Source of the DNA: Mugil cephalus | Taxonomy: Eukaryota > Chordata > Actinopteri > Mugiliformes > Mugilidae | Assembly (NCBI RefSeq): GCF_022458985.1 | Contig: NC_061785.1 | Location: forward strand, 3,896,204-3,960,203 | Reading direction: 5' to 3' | Length of the DNA: 64,000 bases | Part shown: positions 49,501 through 61,995 of the stretch, one piece after another | Layout of the letters: each line of letters starts with the position of its first letter | Position numbering within the stretch: position 1 is the stretch's first letter | Position numbers and translations under genes: made by a program | The notes under the pieces: model-generated | Database searches by the model: none | Seen by the model: only the letters and a program-made list of their open reading frames with translations | Told to the model about the DNA's origin: nothing

Positions 49501-52500
49501 CATTAACGAGAACGCGTCGCCCTCGTGAGCTGCACAGTCGCTTCGATCCAGTTAAATTCAGTCGGAATAAACACTCATTTAAACCTTCCGCTCTCTGCAG
49601 AGATAAAGACAAGACAGACGCGGACGTGCTGCGCGAAAACCATCGCTTCCTGTGGAGGGATGAGGACGAGGAAGACATGACATGGTGATCACCCACGGCT
49701 AAAAGCTCAATTTATATTATATTCTGTAAAATAAATGAACTTTGATTTGATTTTTCCATCTGCTGTCGTCTGTTCCAGGGAAAAGGAACTTGCCAAGAAA
49801 TATTATGACAAGCTGTTTAAAGAATACTGCATCACTGACCTCAGCAGGTACAAGGAAAACAAGGTGAGATGAATGCATGAAATAGTTAGAATTAGTTTAT
49901 GACTAATTTTGAACCATAATTAATGATATCAATCAATAATAGCACAACAGCAAAACACAAGAAGCCACAAGAAGTGTCCATCAGAGGAACACGGTCACAG
50001 AACATCTTTTCTAAAAACCTTTTAAAATGATTTATGATTGTATGATTTTTACACGTTTTGTCTATTTGTCATGATGTATGGTCTGTATTTTATTTTTTTT
50101 ATACTGATACCTGCCTTAGGAAAGTGGATAAAATTTAGCAGCTGTGCACTGCAAAAAAAAGCCCTACTAGAAAGACGCAAAATATTCTTATATCCAATCA
50201 GATCATCTTGGATCAAGAAAAAAACTCTGCCTTTTTCTTGTCTCTGGACAAAATATAAGACGTATTTCCTTGATTAAATTCCTTTTTTTGCAGTGTGCTA
50301 ACTCCGGCATATTTATCTTGATGCTTTCTGCTGATATATTGATTAATGTGCATTGTCCTAATCAAATAAATAAAAAAAATGCTGCAGAGACAGAAAGGCT
50401 TCATGGCACTACACAGAGAAGAAAATCTATATCCATGCAACTGTGCACCTGTGTAGGTGTGGACCATGAGCTCAAACAGCAGCAGCAGGAGGGTAACACA
50501 GGGGCCGTAACGCTCAGACGCTGGTGCCAGGAAGTGGCAGAATGATCCATTGTAATGCTCTGCTCCAATATTGAAAAGGATTACACTAATTGTCCCAGTG
50601 CGTAAAGGTTAATATTTCCTACTTCGCACTAATCTTCGTAATAACTGACCCATTGTGGAGAAAGTCGGGGGGGGTGAGATGTGTTTTGGCACTGAGCTCC
50701 GTCTCCAGTGGCCACCGGGGCCGTTCTGGTCCGAGGCCAAGCTTGAAAACTGACAATAAGTTGAACTGAGAGGCAGCGTGCACACGGGCCAGCTCCATAA
50801 CGAGTTTTCTACAGCGAGATCTCTTATAAGATATAACGATCGGCCACAACATTATCTCCCTGATATCGTGTAGGTCTCCCCTGTTTCTCCAGAATAGTTG
50901 TGATCTCATCAGAGAATGGACATGGACGTTCTGAGGGGTCGTCTCTGTGCATCATCCCACTGATACTTGATCAGTTTGGGATCTAGTGAATTTGGGTGGT
51001 CTTAATGTTGTGGCTGATCTGAATTCTTCCCTGACGTTTCGGTTTATTTAAATGTAGCTTAACCATTGCTCAAATTTGACTGTATTGAATCTGTACCCAA
51101 CAGTTTGGATTTCGCTGGCGAACCGAGAACGAAGTCGTCTCCGGTAAAGGTACTGTTCTTTTTTTCTTTTTGTTTGTTTGTTTAATTTCATAATTTATAC
51201 AGCTTTAGTTGTTTGTGCTGTTGCTGCTGAATCCGCCGCCGCACGCTAAAACATTTATATTCTGTGATCACCGGAGGGAAAAGAAATGGAAGAAAAAGTT
51301 CTCTAAAACCCGACAGCGTGCATAAATCGTGTCCGCTTACTTTTCTTTAAACGGGGGGAGCTGAACAATTTTGGAAAACACAGTTTTTTCTTGGTAAATT
51401 TTAATGACGCTTGACATTGCATGTATTGTTCTGCTAGTTCTTTGTTGTCCTTATTGTATTTTCAGTATATTTTTTATAGAATTAGTGTGTAGTATGGCAC
51501 ACGGTGAGGGTACATAACCGCAGTACATAACCTTCGCCACTAGATGGTGACAGAGATAAAGATAATTTGCACACACAGTAACATGGTGTTTTTTTCTTTG
51601 CTAATATAATGCTATTTTAAAAATATGCGTATTTCAGTTTCAGTTTGAAATATTTATCTATAGATATTTCAGATATTTGAAGTTTTCTATTGGTTTTCTT
51701 AACTTACAACCTACTACGACTACGACCTCCACTAGAGTAGCAATAGTATCATGTTCATTGAAACATCTTCTATTTACGCCCGTCGTCGTCCTCCTCCTCC
51801 TCCTCCTCCTCCTCCTCCTCCTCCTCCTCCTCCTCCTCCTCCGCCTCCTGCAGCCTCTGCCCTGCCATGACAGTTTGGCAGAGCTTTCGTGATTACTGTC
51901 TATTAATTGTGCGGGATTAGCCCGACACCTCCCCTCTGTCTGCTGCTCCTTCGTGTGACACTGACAGGTATTTATGGGTTTTAGCTGGAAGGACAATATC
52001 TGCAGCTCAGCCCTGACACTTCGCAGATGCTTCGACAAAAAAAAAAAAAAAAAAAGCACCCGTCAATTTTTCACGAAATGGTTTCTATTTAAATGATCGG
52101 CCCGTGTTTATGCTGGTGTAACCTCACAATCGTACGAGGAGCGTCTGAGAGAAAAGCTGACTGAGCCAATATATTGTTCCAGATTAGGTCTGTGTAATCC
52201 TGGGCTCTGACAGCTCGCCCCCTGTAGCAATACTCTACAGGAAGTGGGATTGGATTAGGGCCGGTGGCACTTCGTCTGTCAGGTCTGTGATTTGTGTGCA
52301 TTAATAATTCCCAGTGAAAGACTTAAGCAGTGTTTAGAACAGGGGACATTTAACTAAATCTGGAAGGTGGACCCAGTGATCCTGTGCAGGGGTAGAGTTA
52401 TAGGTTAAAACTTACAGTAGATGCATGATTTCGGTTTGCAGGCTGATGTATTTTTAAAAGCAGCCACAGAAAATCTTAAGAAACAATCTGCAGACGAGAC

Positions 52501-55500
52501 AACAAAATGTATTATTCAGTTACCACTTAGACGTAATGTTGTTAGTCCGAGCTCAGGAGACGTCCACACTGGACATGTGCTCAATTTCTGACTTAATTCC
52601 TGCCAGAGGACTGAAGATTTTGCTTATATTCTTCAGGAAGACTTATGAATACCTCCTATCAAGATTTTAACAGGATTTATCATTCCATCCATGTCTCAAT
52701 GTCTATTTTTGTAATGTCTGGATGCACCAAATTGACGTCAAAGAGCTACCAGCAGTGGAAGCTGACTGTGTCTGGTATCACGAGGGGTAAAGACGGCTAC
52801 CTGCACGGCTAAAAAATGGCTAATTACCAGGCAAAAATGAAAAATAAAAAGGTTTGTTAACTACAAAGCTGAAGTTACAGACAGAAAAAAAGCAACATCC
52901 TTCTATTTTGCAGCTAAATACGCTCCTAAAACTCCTGAAATAATAAGCAAAGTTTACAGCGTCACTGAAATGAACCCTCTTTGTCAGTATTACAGGGTGA
53001 GACACCTGGACTGGGGGAGAAATAGAGAATGATGCTGGTGCTGCAGCCACACGGTGCACTCATCATTTTTCTGCAACCTGAAAACCAAGGCGGCTCAGAT
53101 GGAAACTAGCTTCAGCCTGGTCTTACAGAGCATCTTATTCTTAATTTGTTAATTCTAGATGATGATGACGTAGCTTTGAAAATATTCACGTATTGGAATA
53201 TTCAGATATTCAGATGAGATGAAAAAACTTGAACTCCCTCATCACTTCATTTGTTCGCTTCCTTTCATTTCCTATAGACTTCTATCTCCAGCTAATGGGC
53301 CCCACTCTTTTAATACTTGTTGTGAACATGGCAATCAATAATTCTGACGGTTTATGACAAAGAAAAATAAAACAAAAGGAAAGAAGTGGTGAAAAAGCGG
53401 CATGTAACAGCAGTATAATTAGCAATAGCAATAAGACGGATCTTTGCACATGAAGGGTGATGCCACAACTAAAGGAAATGTGGATAGAAGATGCTTTAAT
53501 AGGGACAATATGGCCTCATGCTGGTCTTTAACAATCAGTCCTTCATACTGCAGCATTTTGTTCAGTCAGACCCTTCAGGTATCTCAACACCACTTCTCAT
53601 ATTCTATCGAAAGCTTGTATTCTGCCTGTATTTCTGTACCTTAAGTTTCTTGGGACACAGTGTCTCACAGATTTACGGGCCCCATTCTTAATTCAACAAA
53701 CTCTAACAGCTAAAAAGCTGTGGACGGCCTGACATTGTCCATCACTGTCACCGGGGGAGCAGCATGGAAGTATAGAACGGGTATTGCATCATTAACATGC
53801 ATGCCTGCGTGCACTGATCACGTGACAATAACAACACGGCCGCCTCCTAGAAGACAGATCCAAACTTCATCGAGTGCTTCATCTAATGCCAACCCCTAAC
53901 ACCGTAGTATGACGTGCATCTCCCCGGAAGTCTAACTATGCGTCGTCACGGCAACGCAGAATGCAAAGAGCTGTGATTGGTCCTCTTGGTACTAGCGTGT
54001 TTCCGCTTCAGTATTTCCGTCTGCTTCCCCATCTCTGCAGTCTTCACATTGATTGTTTTGGATCAGTCAAGATGGAAGATATTAACTGAGGAGGTTCAGA
54101 AAGGCAAACATTTGTACGACTCGTCTTCGACCAAATTTAGGCAAAATTCCTGCAAAAGTTTCAGTCGCTGTTGTTGAAAGTGAAGCAGGAAGTTAGAATC
54201 AAAAATTAACTTGACCAGCAAAAGTATAAATGGCTTTCAGTACCTCAAATGAGCCTTGAAGATGAAGTACTACTGCAGTGCATCTGAAAGGACATGCTAA
54301 GGCTAACGCTAGCAGAGGAACGGTCCAAATCCTCTGGACATCAGTCAGTAACAACTTCACCAAACGTCCTGTGGTAACAGAGAGAAGGAGTCTGCACATC
54401 AACTATTTGATAAAGTTATTAGAGCTTTAGCTTCACACTATCCCATCTAACAACACTCTGTGTAGGACTATTAAAAACTACTGCTGGTGCTGAGCTGCAG
54501 CCTGTTTTTATACAGGCTATACACATCCGCAGCTTTGTTTTTATTAGTGACGTCATCACAGACTAGTCTTTCATCACACAGCTTTAATGATGTGTGTCTC
54601 TCACAACGCTTTTATCACACATCGGGACAAAGGTATTACACCAAATACAATCTGTGCTTTCAGTGAAACTCAAATTTAATCTCATACGCTGCAGCTGATA
54701 TATACGTGTGGGGCGTAGAGTGCACAGTGCAGTCATGTTTTCTCTGGTTTTCCATTCCGGTGTAAATTGAGCATTAGTCTTGCTGTCAGGAGGAGGTCGG
54801 AGGGTAAAGGTAGTTGAGGCTAGTCTCGTTTTAGGTGGGCCTCATGTCATAGTAAATGGAGCATGGTCTTGGTTTACGTAACTTCTATATGGCTTTGAGA
54901 GTTCCCTTCCCTGCTTCACGCTCCTTGAAGCCTGCAGTAAAGTCCTCGTATGTTATTTCCTCGCTGACCTTAGCGTTTATTTCATTTTCACTGTTATTAT
55001 TAGCTTTTGTTTTCAGATCTTCGCTTCTTTAAGCTTCCTTAATCTGCCTATTTACCCGTCCCATTCTGCCTCCGCTCCGCCCACAGATGCATTTTGTCAG
55101 GTTTCTATGAAGCATTTAGTCCGCAAAACAAATATCTTGGGTTCCAATAATGTCATATCCCATTACATCCCGGCAGGTTAAATCTCTTAAATCTCTATTC
55201 GGGGTAAATGAAAGTGACAGGCCAATTTACAGGTGAGATTTGTTTCTCTGGCTCCGAATGATTGCTTTAGCCCGAGCCCGTGTTTGAGGCTAAGTTCGTA
55301 GGCGGCGAGCTCGTCCAGCTTGGCTCCGCTGCCGTGGCCGAAAAAAGAAGAGAAGAAGCGGCTGGGTGTATTTTAAAGCGTGAGAGGTGACAGCTCAGTC
55401 GCCCACGGCCCGCTAAGTTTTTTCGGAGAGCTGATGCCACTTCTCAGGAACTACTCTCCGGAGTCCTGACATCCTACACATCAGCATAAAGAAAGAGGAG

Positions 55501-58500
55501 TGCATTTTGGGGAATTTGCAGCTCACGTCTCTAAGCTCGCAGGAGTTTAACTTAGCCTAGCTTTGGGAGGATAAAGGAAACGATTTCCACCTTGCGACAT
55601 GTTGGTTTGTGGTTTCACAGCGGTTTATCGTCTGCGAACCTTAACATTTATCCAAAAAGTGAATGCACTCTGGCTCGCCTCGCCGCCCTTTGACCTACGA
55701 CTCGATACAGTGAGTGTTAATCACGCTGCCATCTGTCCCGCAGTATATATCCGTCTTGATCTCAGGCTGGTGGCTGGTGACTGGTGGCATTATCAACCAT
55801 TGACGTAAGACGGGAGTTTCCTCTCCTAACGGGCTTACTCAGCCAACCTGATGTCAGCTCTTTTTTTTTTTTTTTTTTTTTTTATCTCCAAGGAGCACGT
55901 GCAGCTCACCTGATGTGTAAGAATATCCAATACTGTCAACAAAGCATTTTCTTTTATATTATTGTTCTGTCTTTCAAAGGAGGCCCAGAGAGAGGACGAA
56001 CTTCAATTTAAAAAGCAGGGATGCTCACGTTGGACTGATTTTGAATATCTGGCTGCTGAACACAGACAAAATTCGTTCCTGTTAGTCCTCATGTGGGAAA
56101 TTGCAGAGCCTCAGGGATAAATCAGAAATAAGTACCTTTTTTTTTTTTTTTTTTGACATTTTAGTTTGTCAAATAAATTGCCAGATTGGGTGGGCGGGGG
56201 ATCAGGCACATTCACGCTCTCGTAGCCTTCAAATATATTCAATTTCTTTATATTAGAGTAGCTGAGTAGCTTCCCTGCAGCAAAGAAAAGGGGATTCAGT
56301 ACCTCTCTTTGAAGGACACTGGTTTGCATATGGAAATTAGAGGCCTTTGCCTTCTTTCTGCACACATTAAAAAACGAAGTTTGTTTTGTGTACACAACAT
56401 AGCGTGGTGGACATTAAGAGAGAATTACAGTGTCACAGTAATTGACGTCACTGATAACGGGGAAGACGGGATGGGTTAGTCGCTAATCACAGCGTCAGGT
56501 TGAGATGGGACGATGGCCCGGTCCCAAGTAAACACTCATCTGGAGCTATAACTGTCCCTTTATAGTGCTGGATGCTGAAATAATCACAGTGGGGTTTCCT
56601 TTGCAGCGATTTAAGGACATAGCATCCTAAATTTGTCAAATGCGTAATGGAAAAAGAGAATGGTTGCAGCTTTTACTAAAGAATTATAAAGAATTAATTG
56701 GTGCATTGGGTTTGGAGTTGTAATTATAACTGTAACTGTCCCTATAAGTAGTCTTGGGGAGTATACCCCCATCCCTTTCACCTGTTCTTTGGTTTTTCAA
56801 CTATAATTCCTATTTTTTCTCATTTATTTTAGTTTAAATCAGACACAGGGTCATAATCTCTTAAATAAACCCAGTTAACCTCATCACAGCCCGGGACCAG
56901 AGCCAGGAGTAATTTTTTCAGCTTGCGTCATAGGATCCTAATCTAATACAGCACGTGAGGAGAAAGTCTGCCTTAAGTGGCCCAAAGCCACGGTGGCCGG
57001 TGTCACTTTGAATGTTTTCAGTCCTGGGCAGGTGGGAGCAGGCGTCAGTTTCCTGTTGGGGGAGCGTGGCGTTTCTCGTTCCCCTGCCAAGAACGGGCTG
57101 CTGTGACGCATTCGCTCCCTCTGCCGCAATCTGGAGGAACCCCGGAGACCAGATCAATGCCGACTTAAGCTCCTCTAGGGATAATAGGCAGGCTGTGGAG
57201 CGGCTGGAGGGAGGCCTGAGGGGATGAGGCGAGGTGAAGAAAGGGAGCTGGGGGGGGATAAGGAGGAAGGGGTGTGAAGATAGACCGAGGTGGTTGAAGG
57301 AGAGCAGCGGGGTTTCCAGGTTACCCGACAGAAAAAAGTGGATTTCTCGATCTCAAATAAAACATTTTCTTTCATTCGCAGCTACTTGTGTCTTCTGTGC
57401 TGAACTGAACTGAACTTTTTTTTGAAAAAAATTATTTCCGTCTACATAATTCTTTACGAACCAAAACATTCAGCACAAGCCGCCTGTAGCTTAGTAGTTA
57501 CATCTACACAAATCTGTATGTAGTGATAAGAATTAGTGTTATTTTGTTAAAATATATTTTAATCTCTCTCCATCAGGTCAGTTTCAGTGTGGAAACAAAC
57601 GCTGTGAAAAGGAGGAAGGCCTGAAAAGCTGGGAGGTGAATTTTGCCTACGTTGAACAGGGGGAGAAGAGGAACGCGTTGGTCAAACTCCGTAAGATAAA
57701 TCATCTCTTCATTTTCTTTGGTCATTCACAAAAAAAAAAAAAAAAAAAAAAAAACACATCTATACGTGTGTACTTGTACAGCTATCTTTCTGAGAACCAG
57801 TTTAAGGTTTATACCATCAATTTGAGGACATTGTGCATAGTGAGGACATTTTGTCCGGTTACTTTTTGGCTATTTTGAAGGTTAAAACTCAGTTTTAGGG
57901 TAAAGGTTACAATTATATTAGGGTTACGCATTTAGTTTTATAGGGAATGCATCATGCCAATGAGTGTCGTCACAAAGATGGCCATACAAGAGTGTGTGTG
58001 TTTGTGTGTGTGGCTGTTGCCTGATGCTCCTGTCTCAGACCTGACTCATAATAATCCTCCTTCAGGTATCATACTGCAGAAAATCCTGTTACAATAATTA
58101 CTGTAACTGGAGCACCCGACAGCTATTGTGAATTCAGTCAAGTGGGAAATGACACTTTCAACGAGCCTGTTTAACAGGTCACATCCAGGCATATTGTTTC
58201 TTCTCAATTAAAAATAAAAAATAAAATAAAATATGTCTACCAAATTCTAAATCTGACATTCAACGTAAATAAAAACATGACCAGATCTATTTCGCTGAAG
58301 ACGTGTAATGTATAAGGATGACGTTCCACGGTTTAATTGATGTAATTTAATAAACATTTCATTTTTTAATCTTATTTAAAATGTGCCTCTGCCTCCAGGA
58401 GCAGTGGGTAAATATCCAAATCTCTCCTTTCTGCAAAAAAGAAGCAGGAGTTCCACAGGGCACCTTTCTTGGTCCCATTCCGTTTACATATACATTTTAA

Positions 58501-61500
58501 TTATAACCTGGAACCAGATTCTCCAGGAACCCCGAAAACAAACACAACCCCATGTGATTAACCCCAATCTTCAAAAACGTGCAAGAATTGACACTAAATG
58601 CTAAACATGTAGCATGAACCACACAACGTACAGCACAACAGCCACAAACCAAATGGATTACTTAAAACAAGTTACTCAACGGTAACAAATCATCCCAACA
58701 TGTATAGAACTGTCCTCACCACAGCCAAATGGTCACATACACAACTTACAAATTCAGTGAAGCCAATGTACAAGTGACCAACCACAAATGAAAACAACAA
58801 TCACAAGGAACGCACCACCACACCATCATCATGTTACTACCGTCACCCGGCTGGAAACATGCAAATACTACCCACTGAAATTGGGCTGACTTCCCCACAA
58901 CAGTAAAAGTCACAAACACAAAGCACCTACGATTGCTGATGTTTACACATACTACTCTCCCTGTGAGTTTACGCAAAATATCTCCATCTGAACAAAGAAC
59001 ACTGTAAAAAAACAAAAGCCACAAAATTAGAGGTTCTTGTCCCGGTTAAAATGTTCCAGAGCTTGGAAGCTTTCCCCTCAAGCTAAGAGACTGAAATTCT
59101 GTTTTATTTATTTATCTATTACCTTTATTAGTGAAAAAGTGACAAAATGAGAGTGACATAAGAAACATATGAAGAAGCGTAGTAGCGACAAAACAGGTTG
59201 GGCAATGGGCATGTACATTATGTGCATATCTTGGCTGGATGATGCGTATATTAGGATGCAGTTGTGTTATCCTACCACGGTCTGTCTGCAGGGAAACAAC
59301 AGTCCTTCTTTTCTTTATTTATAAATAAACCCTGTTTTTTCTTGTTTTTAGGACTATGTCCCGAATGTTCTTTCAAACTCAACTACCACCACAAGTAAGC
59401 CAACCTCTGTTTGTTCACGAAGACCGAATTCTAAGAGAGTGTGAAAGAGAGATTTGTTTTATTCAGGTTGTAGTTTTGTGCGATGACGGATCAGTTGAAA
59501 GTACAGCAATTCTCAACTTATTTTGTGCGTCTCAGGTCAACCCGACTCTGAACGTTAAATGTGAAAGCTTTGTGCTACAATGTTCCCATTCATCTCAGAA
59601 ATTATCTTTGGACAAAAAATAAAAATGTTTCACATTTAAATGCGGCTGCACGCTTGGCTGCTTTATATTCTGTACACGTTCATCTTGTGGTTGTGTACAG
59701 GAGGAAGGAGGTGATAGCAAAGAAAAAGACCAAAAGGTTATCGGTGGAGAACCAGGAGCCACCAACGAAGAAGAAGACTAAGAAGAGGAGGAGATCTTCT
59801 TCACATTCAAAGAAGCACAAACACAGAAAACACAGAGGTAACAACCCGACCCTCTCTCCTCTCGTCGCAGAATAAACCATCCTTCACTGTTTAGCGCTGA
59901 CTTCCATTTGACCTCATCTTATTTTCTTATTCCCCGTTCCTCTTCAGAACGCTCCGCCTCCTCCAGCAGCTCAGAGGGGTCGCAAAACTCGGACAAAGGT
60001 GACGTTCATAAATCCCCGACACACAAGCACTCCCACTCCCACTCACAAACGCACACCCACAGTTGGCAGGTTACGACGTCCTCCTCCAGACCTGGAGACC
60101 GTGACACCCCTTCAAACTCCTTCTGGAGTGAAAACAACCCGGCCGGCACTCCCCTCTGGATTCGCCCGACAAGAGTCTGCTTTTTCTCAGACATCTTTTT
60201 TTTTTCTCTCCACTCGTCTCTTTGCCCTTCGCTGAAAAGCGGCGTGAAGTGAAGTATGTCTTTGCCCTCTTGTCCCCGTTCTATTTAATCCAGGGTCTAC
60301 CTGGATGGATGGATGGATGCGTGAGGAGGCGGAGACGTTACACAAAACCAAACCTTCTCTGTCCGCAGGTTGTGTCATTGGGTTCAGCGTGCGCCCGAGG
60401 CCTCGTGCACTTTCTTTCTTTGCTTTGGTTCACGGTTATTTAAAGCAGCTGTTGCTGAATCATGTTTTTTTTTTTTTTTTTTAAGGTAGGAGCCTCAGGT
60501 TGTTGTGTAATTTGCGAGCAATGCATTCAAGAATTCCAAGGAGTCTGGTTTGACCCAGCGCATACTTTAACTATTCACATAAATAAATTGAAGCCACGTG
60601 ATTAGTGGCTATATTTCTTTCTTTCTCTTGTCCAGGGGTCATTAATGTTTGTTAGATCAAGGACCCAACACTGATGGATCCTCTACCTACTATCTGTGTT
60701 CTGTATTTAACTCACACTCACACTTATTAGCATTTAGCATCATTTAGCATTCAAATTCAAAGCTAGTCAAGTAATACACAGAGTTCTTTTTTTTTTTTTT
60801 TCAAACATATGCAACAGTATTTACTAATATTTGTTGATGTTATTTTGTATTTAAAAAAAACATTTGTGGGGGGAAATTTAAAATATATATACATAAAAAA
60901 AAGTATAATCAACCAAAGATTTTGCAACACCCCCTGCAGTACCTCCATAGACCCCTAGGGGCCCTGAACCCCCTGTTGATGCTCTAAGGAAAAACTGAAA
61001 TGCATATCGCCGGATGTGCGACACTTAACAGCCGTGACTTCAACAGAGTTTTTCCTTTCCTGGAATTGACAAGTCTCTGAATCTTTCCCACTCAGACTCG
61101 GAGGCCGGGGATGATCCAGGGGGCCAATCGGACGGCGAGCACTGGCGAGGCCCCGCCCCCGCGGTGGAGGAAAAGTCAAGGTGAGGCTAACAGCTAATGT
61201 TCGCATTAAATCTCGCCCGATAAGCTCCCGTAAAACCATCACAGACAGTTATTAGCTCCGAGAGTACATGGGTCGCTGAGCTCTGCAGAGCACGGTATGT
61301 GGACCACTCACATACCCTCACATACGCTACACTAAGCTGTTCTCAACACTCACAAAACCTCTAACATGCTCCCATTGACCTCCACTGATGTCGGCTTCTC
61401 TTAGAAAAAAAAAAAAAAAAAATGAGCAAAAGTAGTTATTTTTTAAATTAAAACACAATATACTCTTTATTTAAAGTTGTTTTTAGTAATTATCTATGTT

Positions 61501-61660
61501 TTGGACGTATCATTTATTTTTCCTGTCCCGTCTATTCATTCGTGTTCTTTATCAGGCTTGTTTTTGAGTTTTGTTGCGTGACAGGAAGTAACGTTCTTGC
61601 CTCTGTTATCTGTTCAGGGAGGAGGAGTTCGATGACTACTTTGAAGACATGTTCCTCTGA
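46567..61660 (+). CDS. fra10ac1: FRA10AC1 homologue, nuclear spliceosome-associated protein (14 coding exons, 333 aa)
   Basis: Coding exons: 46567-46584, 48104-48183, 48319-48411, 48803-48848, 49378-49454, 49601-49684, 49779-49863, 51104-51149, 57577-57690, 59352-59394, 59701-59837, 59948-59998, 61096-61180 and 61618-61660 (stop). All phases agree; the total is 1002 nt. The protein matches the FRA10AC1 family throughout: N-terminal GGYDSDFSDED, KKYYDKLFKEYCITDLSRYK, a four-cysteine probable zinc site (C181, C186, C217, C220), SWEVNFAYVEQGEKRNALVK, a Lys/Arg/Ser/His-rich segment (about 229-290) and the acidic tail EEEFDDYFEDMFL. Human FRA10AC1 is about 315 aa. Its 5' UTR CGG repeat underlies the FRA10A fragile site; no such repeat lies near this ATG. 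The protein is nuclear and found in spliceosomal complexes. Intron 4 has U12-type signals (see its own entry). Intron 8 is the longest, about 6.4 kb. The gene diverges from LGI1, as in human. Confidence 0.95.
46889..47945. mobile_element. Tc1-like derivative in FRA10AC1 intron 1 with an internal insertion
   Basis: The left end is CGGTCAGCCACAACATTATA and the right end GGCCATAATTTTATGCCTGA. The internal transposase relic covers 46950-47260. Bases about 47265-47850 have no counterpart in the sister copies and look like a later insertion; I cannot name it. The element lies wholly inside FRA10AC1 intron 1. Confidence 0.6.
48849..49377 (+). other. U12-type (minor spliceosome) intron 4 of FRA10AC1
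   Basis: The intron begins GTATCCTTCT, which fits the U12 5' splice-site consensus (A/G)TATCCTT, directly after AATGCT. It ends with CCTTGAC then AGACGTCTCCAG. CCTTGAC matches the core of the U12 branch-site consensus TTCCTTRAC, and its branch A is followed by 13 bases to the intron end, inside the usual 10-16 base window. There is no strong polypyrimidine tract next to the acceptor. The joined reading frame ISMNA-FERHKKF aligns with human IAMDA-YQRHTKF, which supports both splice sites. Minor-spliceosome use is inferred from consensus, not shown. Confidence 0.85.
50838..51022. mobile_element. 185-bp MITE with Tc1-like termini in FRA10AC1 intron 7
   Basis: The two ends are inverted copies: GATCGGCCACAACATTAT on the left, and TTAATGTTGTGGCTGATC on the right. 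The interior contains GATCAGTTTGGGATCTAGTG, the reverse complement of the block in the 17.5 and 47.1 kb copies, so it derives from the same Tc1-like family by internal deletion. It ends about 80 bases before exon 8. A related end with similar interior (GAGTGGACATGGGCGT) is at 24083-24165. Confidence 0.7.
51786..51848 (+). repeat. CCT microsatellite in FRA10AC1 intron 8
   Basis: About 19 CCT units preceded by CGTCGTCGTC. The complementary strand is an AGG run, which could form G-quadruplexes. Confidence 0.95.
51850..52260. other. Low-repeat segment in FRA10AC1 intron 8, possible conserved element
   Basis: Directly after the CCT tract the sequence is balanced in composition and contains homeodomain-like motifs (TATTAATTGT, GGGATTAGCC, GATTAGG, GTGTAATCC). 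It has none of the repeat families found elsewhere in this intron. It encodes no recognisable exon. An enhancer role is a guess from composition only. Confidence 0.25.
54240..54590 (+). mobile_element. hAT-like repeat with BED zinc-finger relic (copy 3)
   Basis: Opposite in orientation to the other two copies. It contains GCAGCCTGTTTTTATACAGGC and AACAACACTCTGTGT. The plus strand encodes AEERSKSSGHQSV, then after a frameshift NNFTKRPVV, the same segment seen in copies 1 and 2. It lies in FRA10AC1 intron 8. Confidence 0.5.
60840..60990 (-). repeat. Dispersed repeat in FRA10AC1 intron 12
   Basis: The reverse complement has AGAGCATCAACAGGGGGTTC, CCCCTAGGGGTC, GAGGTACTGCAGG and AAAATCTTTGGTTGATTA, matching the repeat at 40.84 kb. 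It lies about 100 bases upstream of exon 13. Confidence 0.55.
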
Positions 61661-61711
61661 CCCTTGTCCACACTTCTCTCTGCGAGTCCCGAGTGCCGTT
61701 ACCTGGATGGA

Positions 61712-61717
61712 AATAAA
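61712..61717 (+). terminator. Poly(A) signal AATAAA of FRA10AC1
   Basis: A canonical AATAAA lies about 50 bases after the FRA10AC1 stop codon and is followed within 30 bases by GT-rich sequence (GTGTTTACTGTGTCTG). This would give a very short 3' UTR. A second run of T/A sequence with ATTAAA-like matches follows near 61760. Confidence 0.6.
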
Positions 61718-61939
61718 TGTGTTTACTGTGTCTGTACCTTCTGTGTCTCCACAAGCACGTAATTAAAAAAGAGGGTTCAGGAGAAGCACGGCTCTGTGAG
61801 TTTTCCTTCGGTCGCTGTGAAAACTTCTACATCTCCGTAGCTTCTGGAGGAATTCAGGTACCTTAAAGGATTCCTCTTAAAGTTTAGTGGCAGCATCTGG
61901 AAACTCCTCATGAATTCTGCCAAGAAGTGTCCAATATAC

Positions 61940-61995
61940 ATCCATCAGCCATAACATTATGACCACTGACAGGAGAAGTGAATATTCCTGGTAGT
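61940..61995. mobile_element. Solo end of the Tc1-like family
   Basis: CATCAGCCATAACATTATGACCACTG-type sequence matches the terminal repeat and first bases of the Tc1-like copies elsewhere in the window. Neither an internal transposase relic nor an opposite end follows. It sits about 280 bases downstream of FRA10AC1. Confidence 0.55.

Noticed and set aside
59561..60252. Open frames continuing past FRA10AC1 exons 11 and 12 into introns
   Set aside because: Splice sites and alignment to the FRA10AC1 family fix the exon ends at 59837 and 59998; the rest is read-through.
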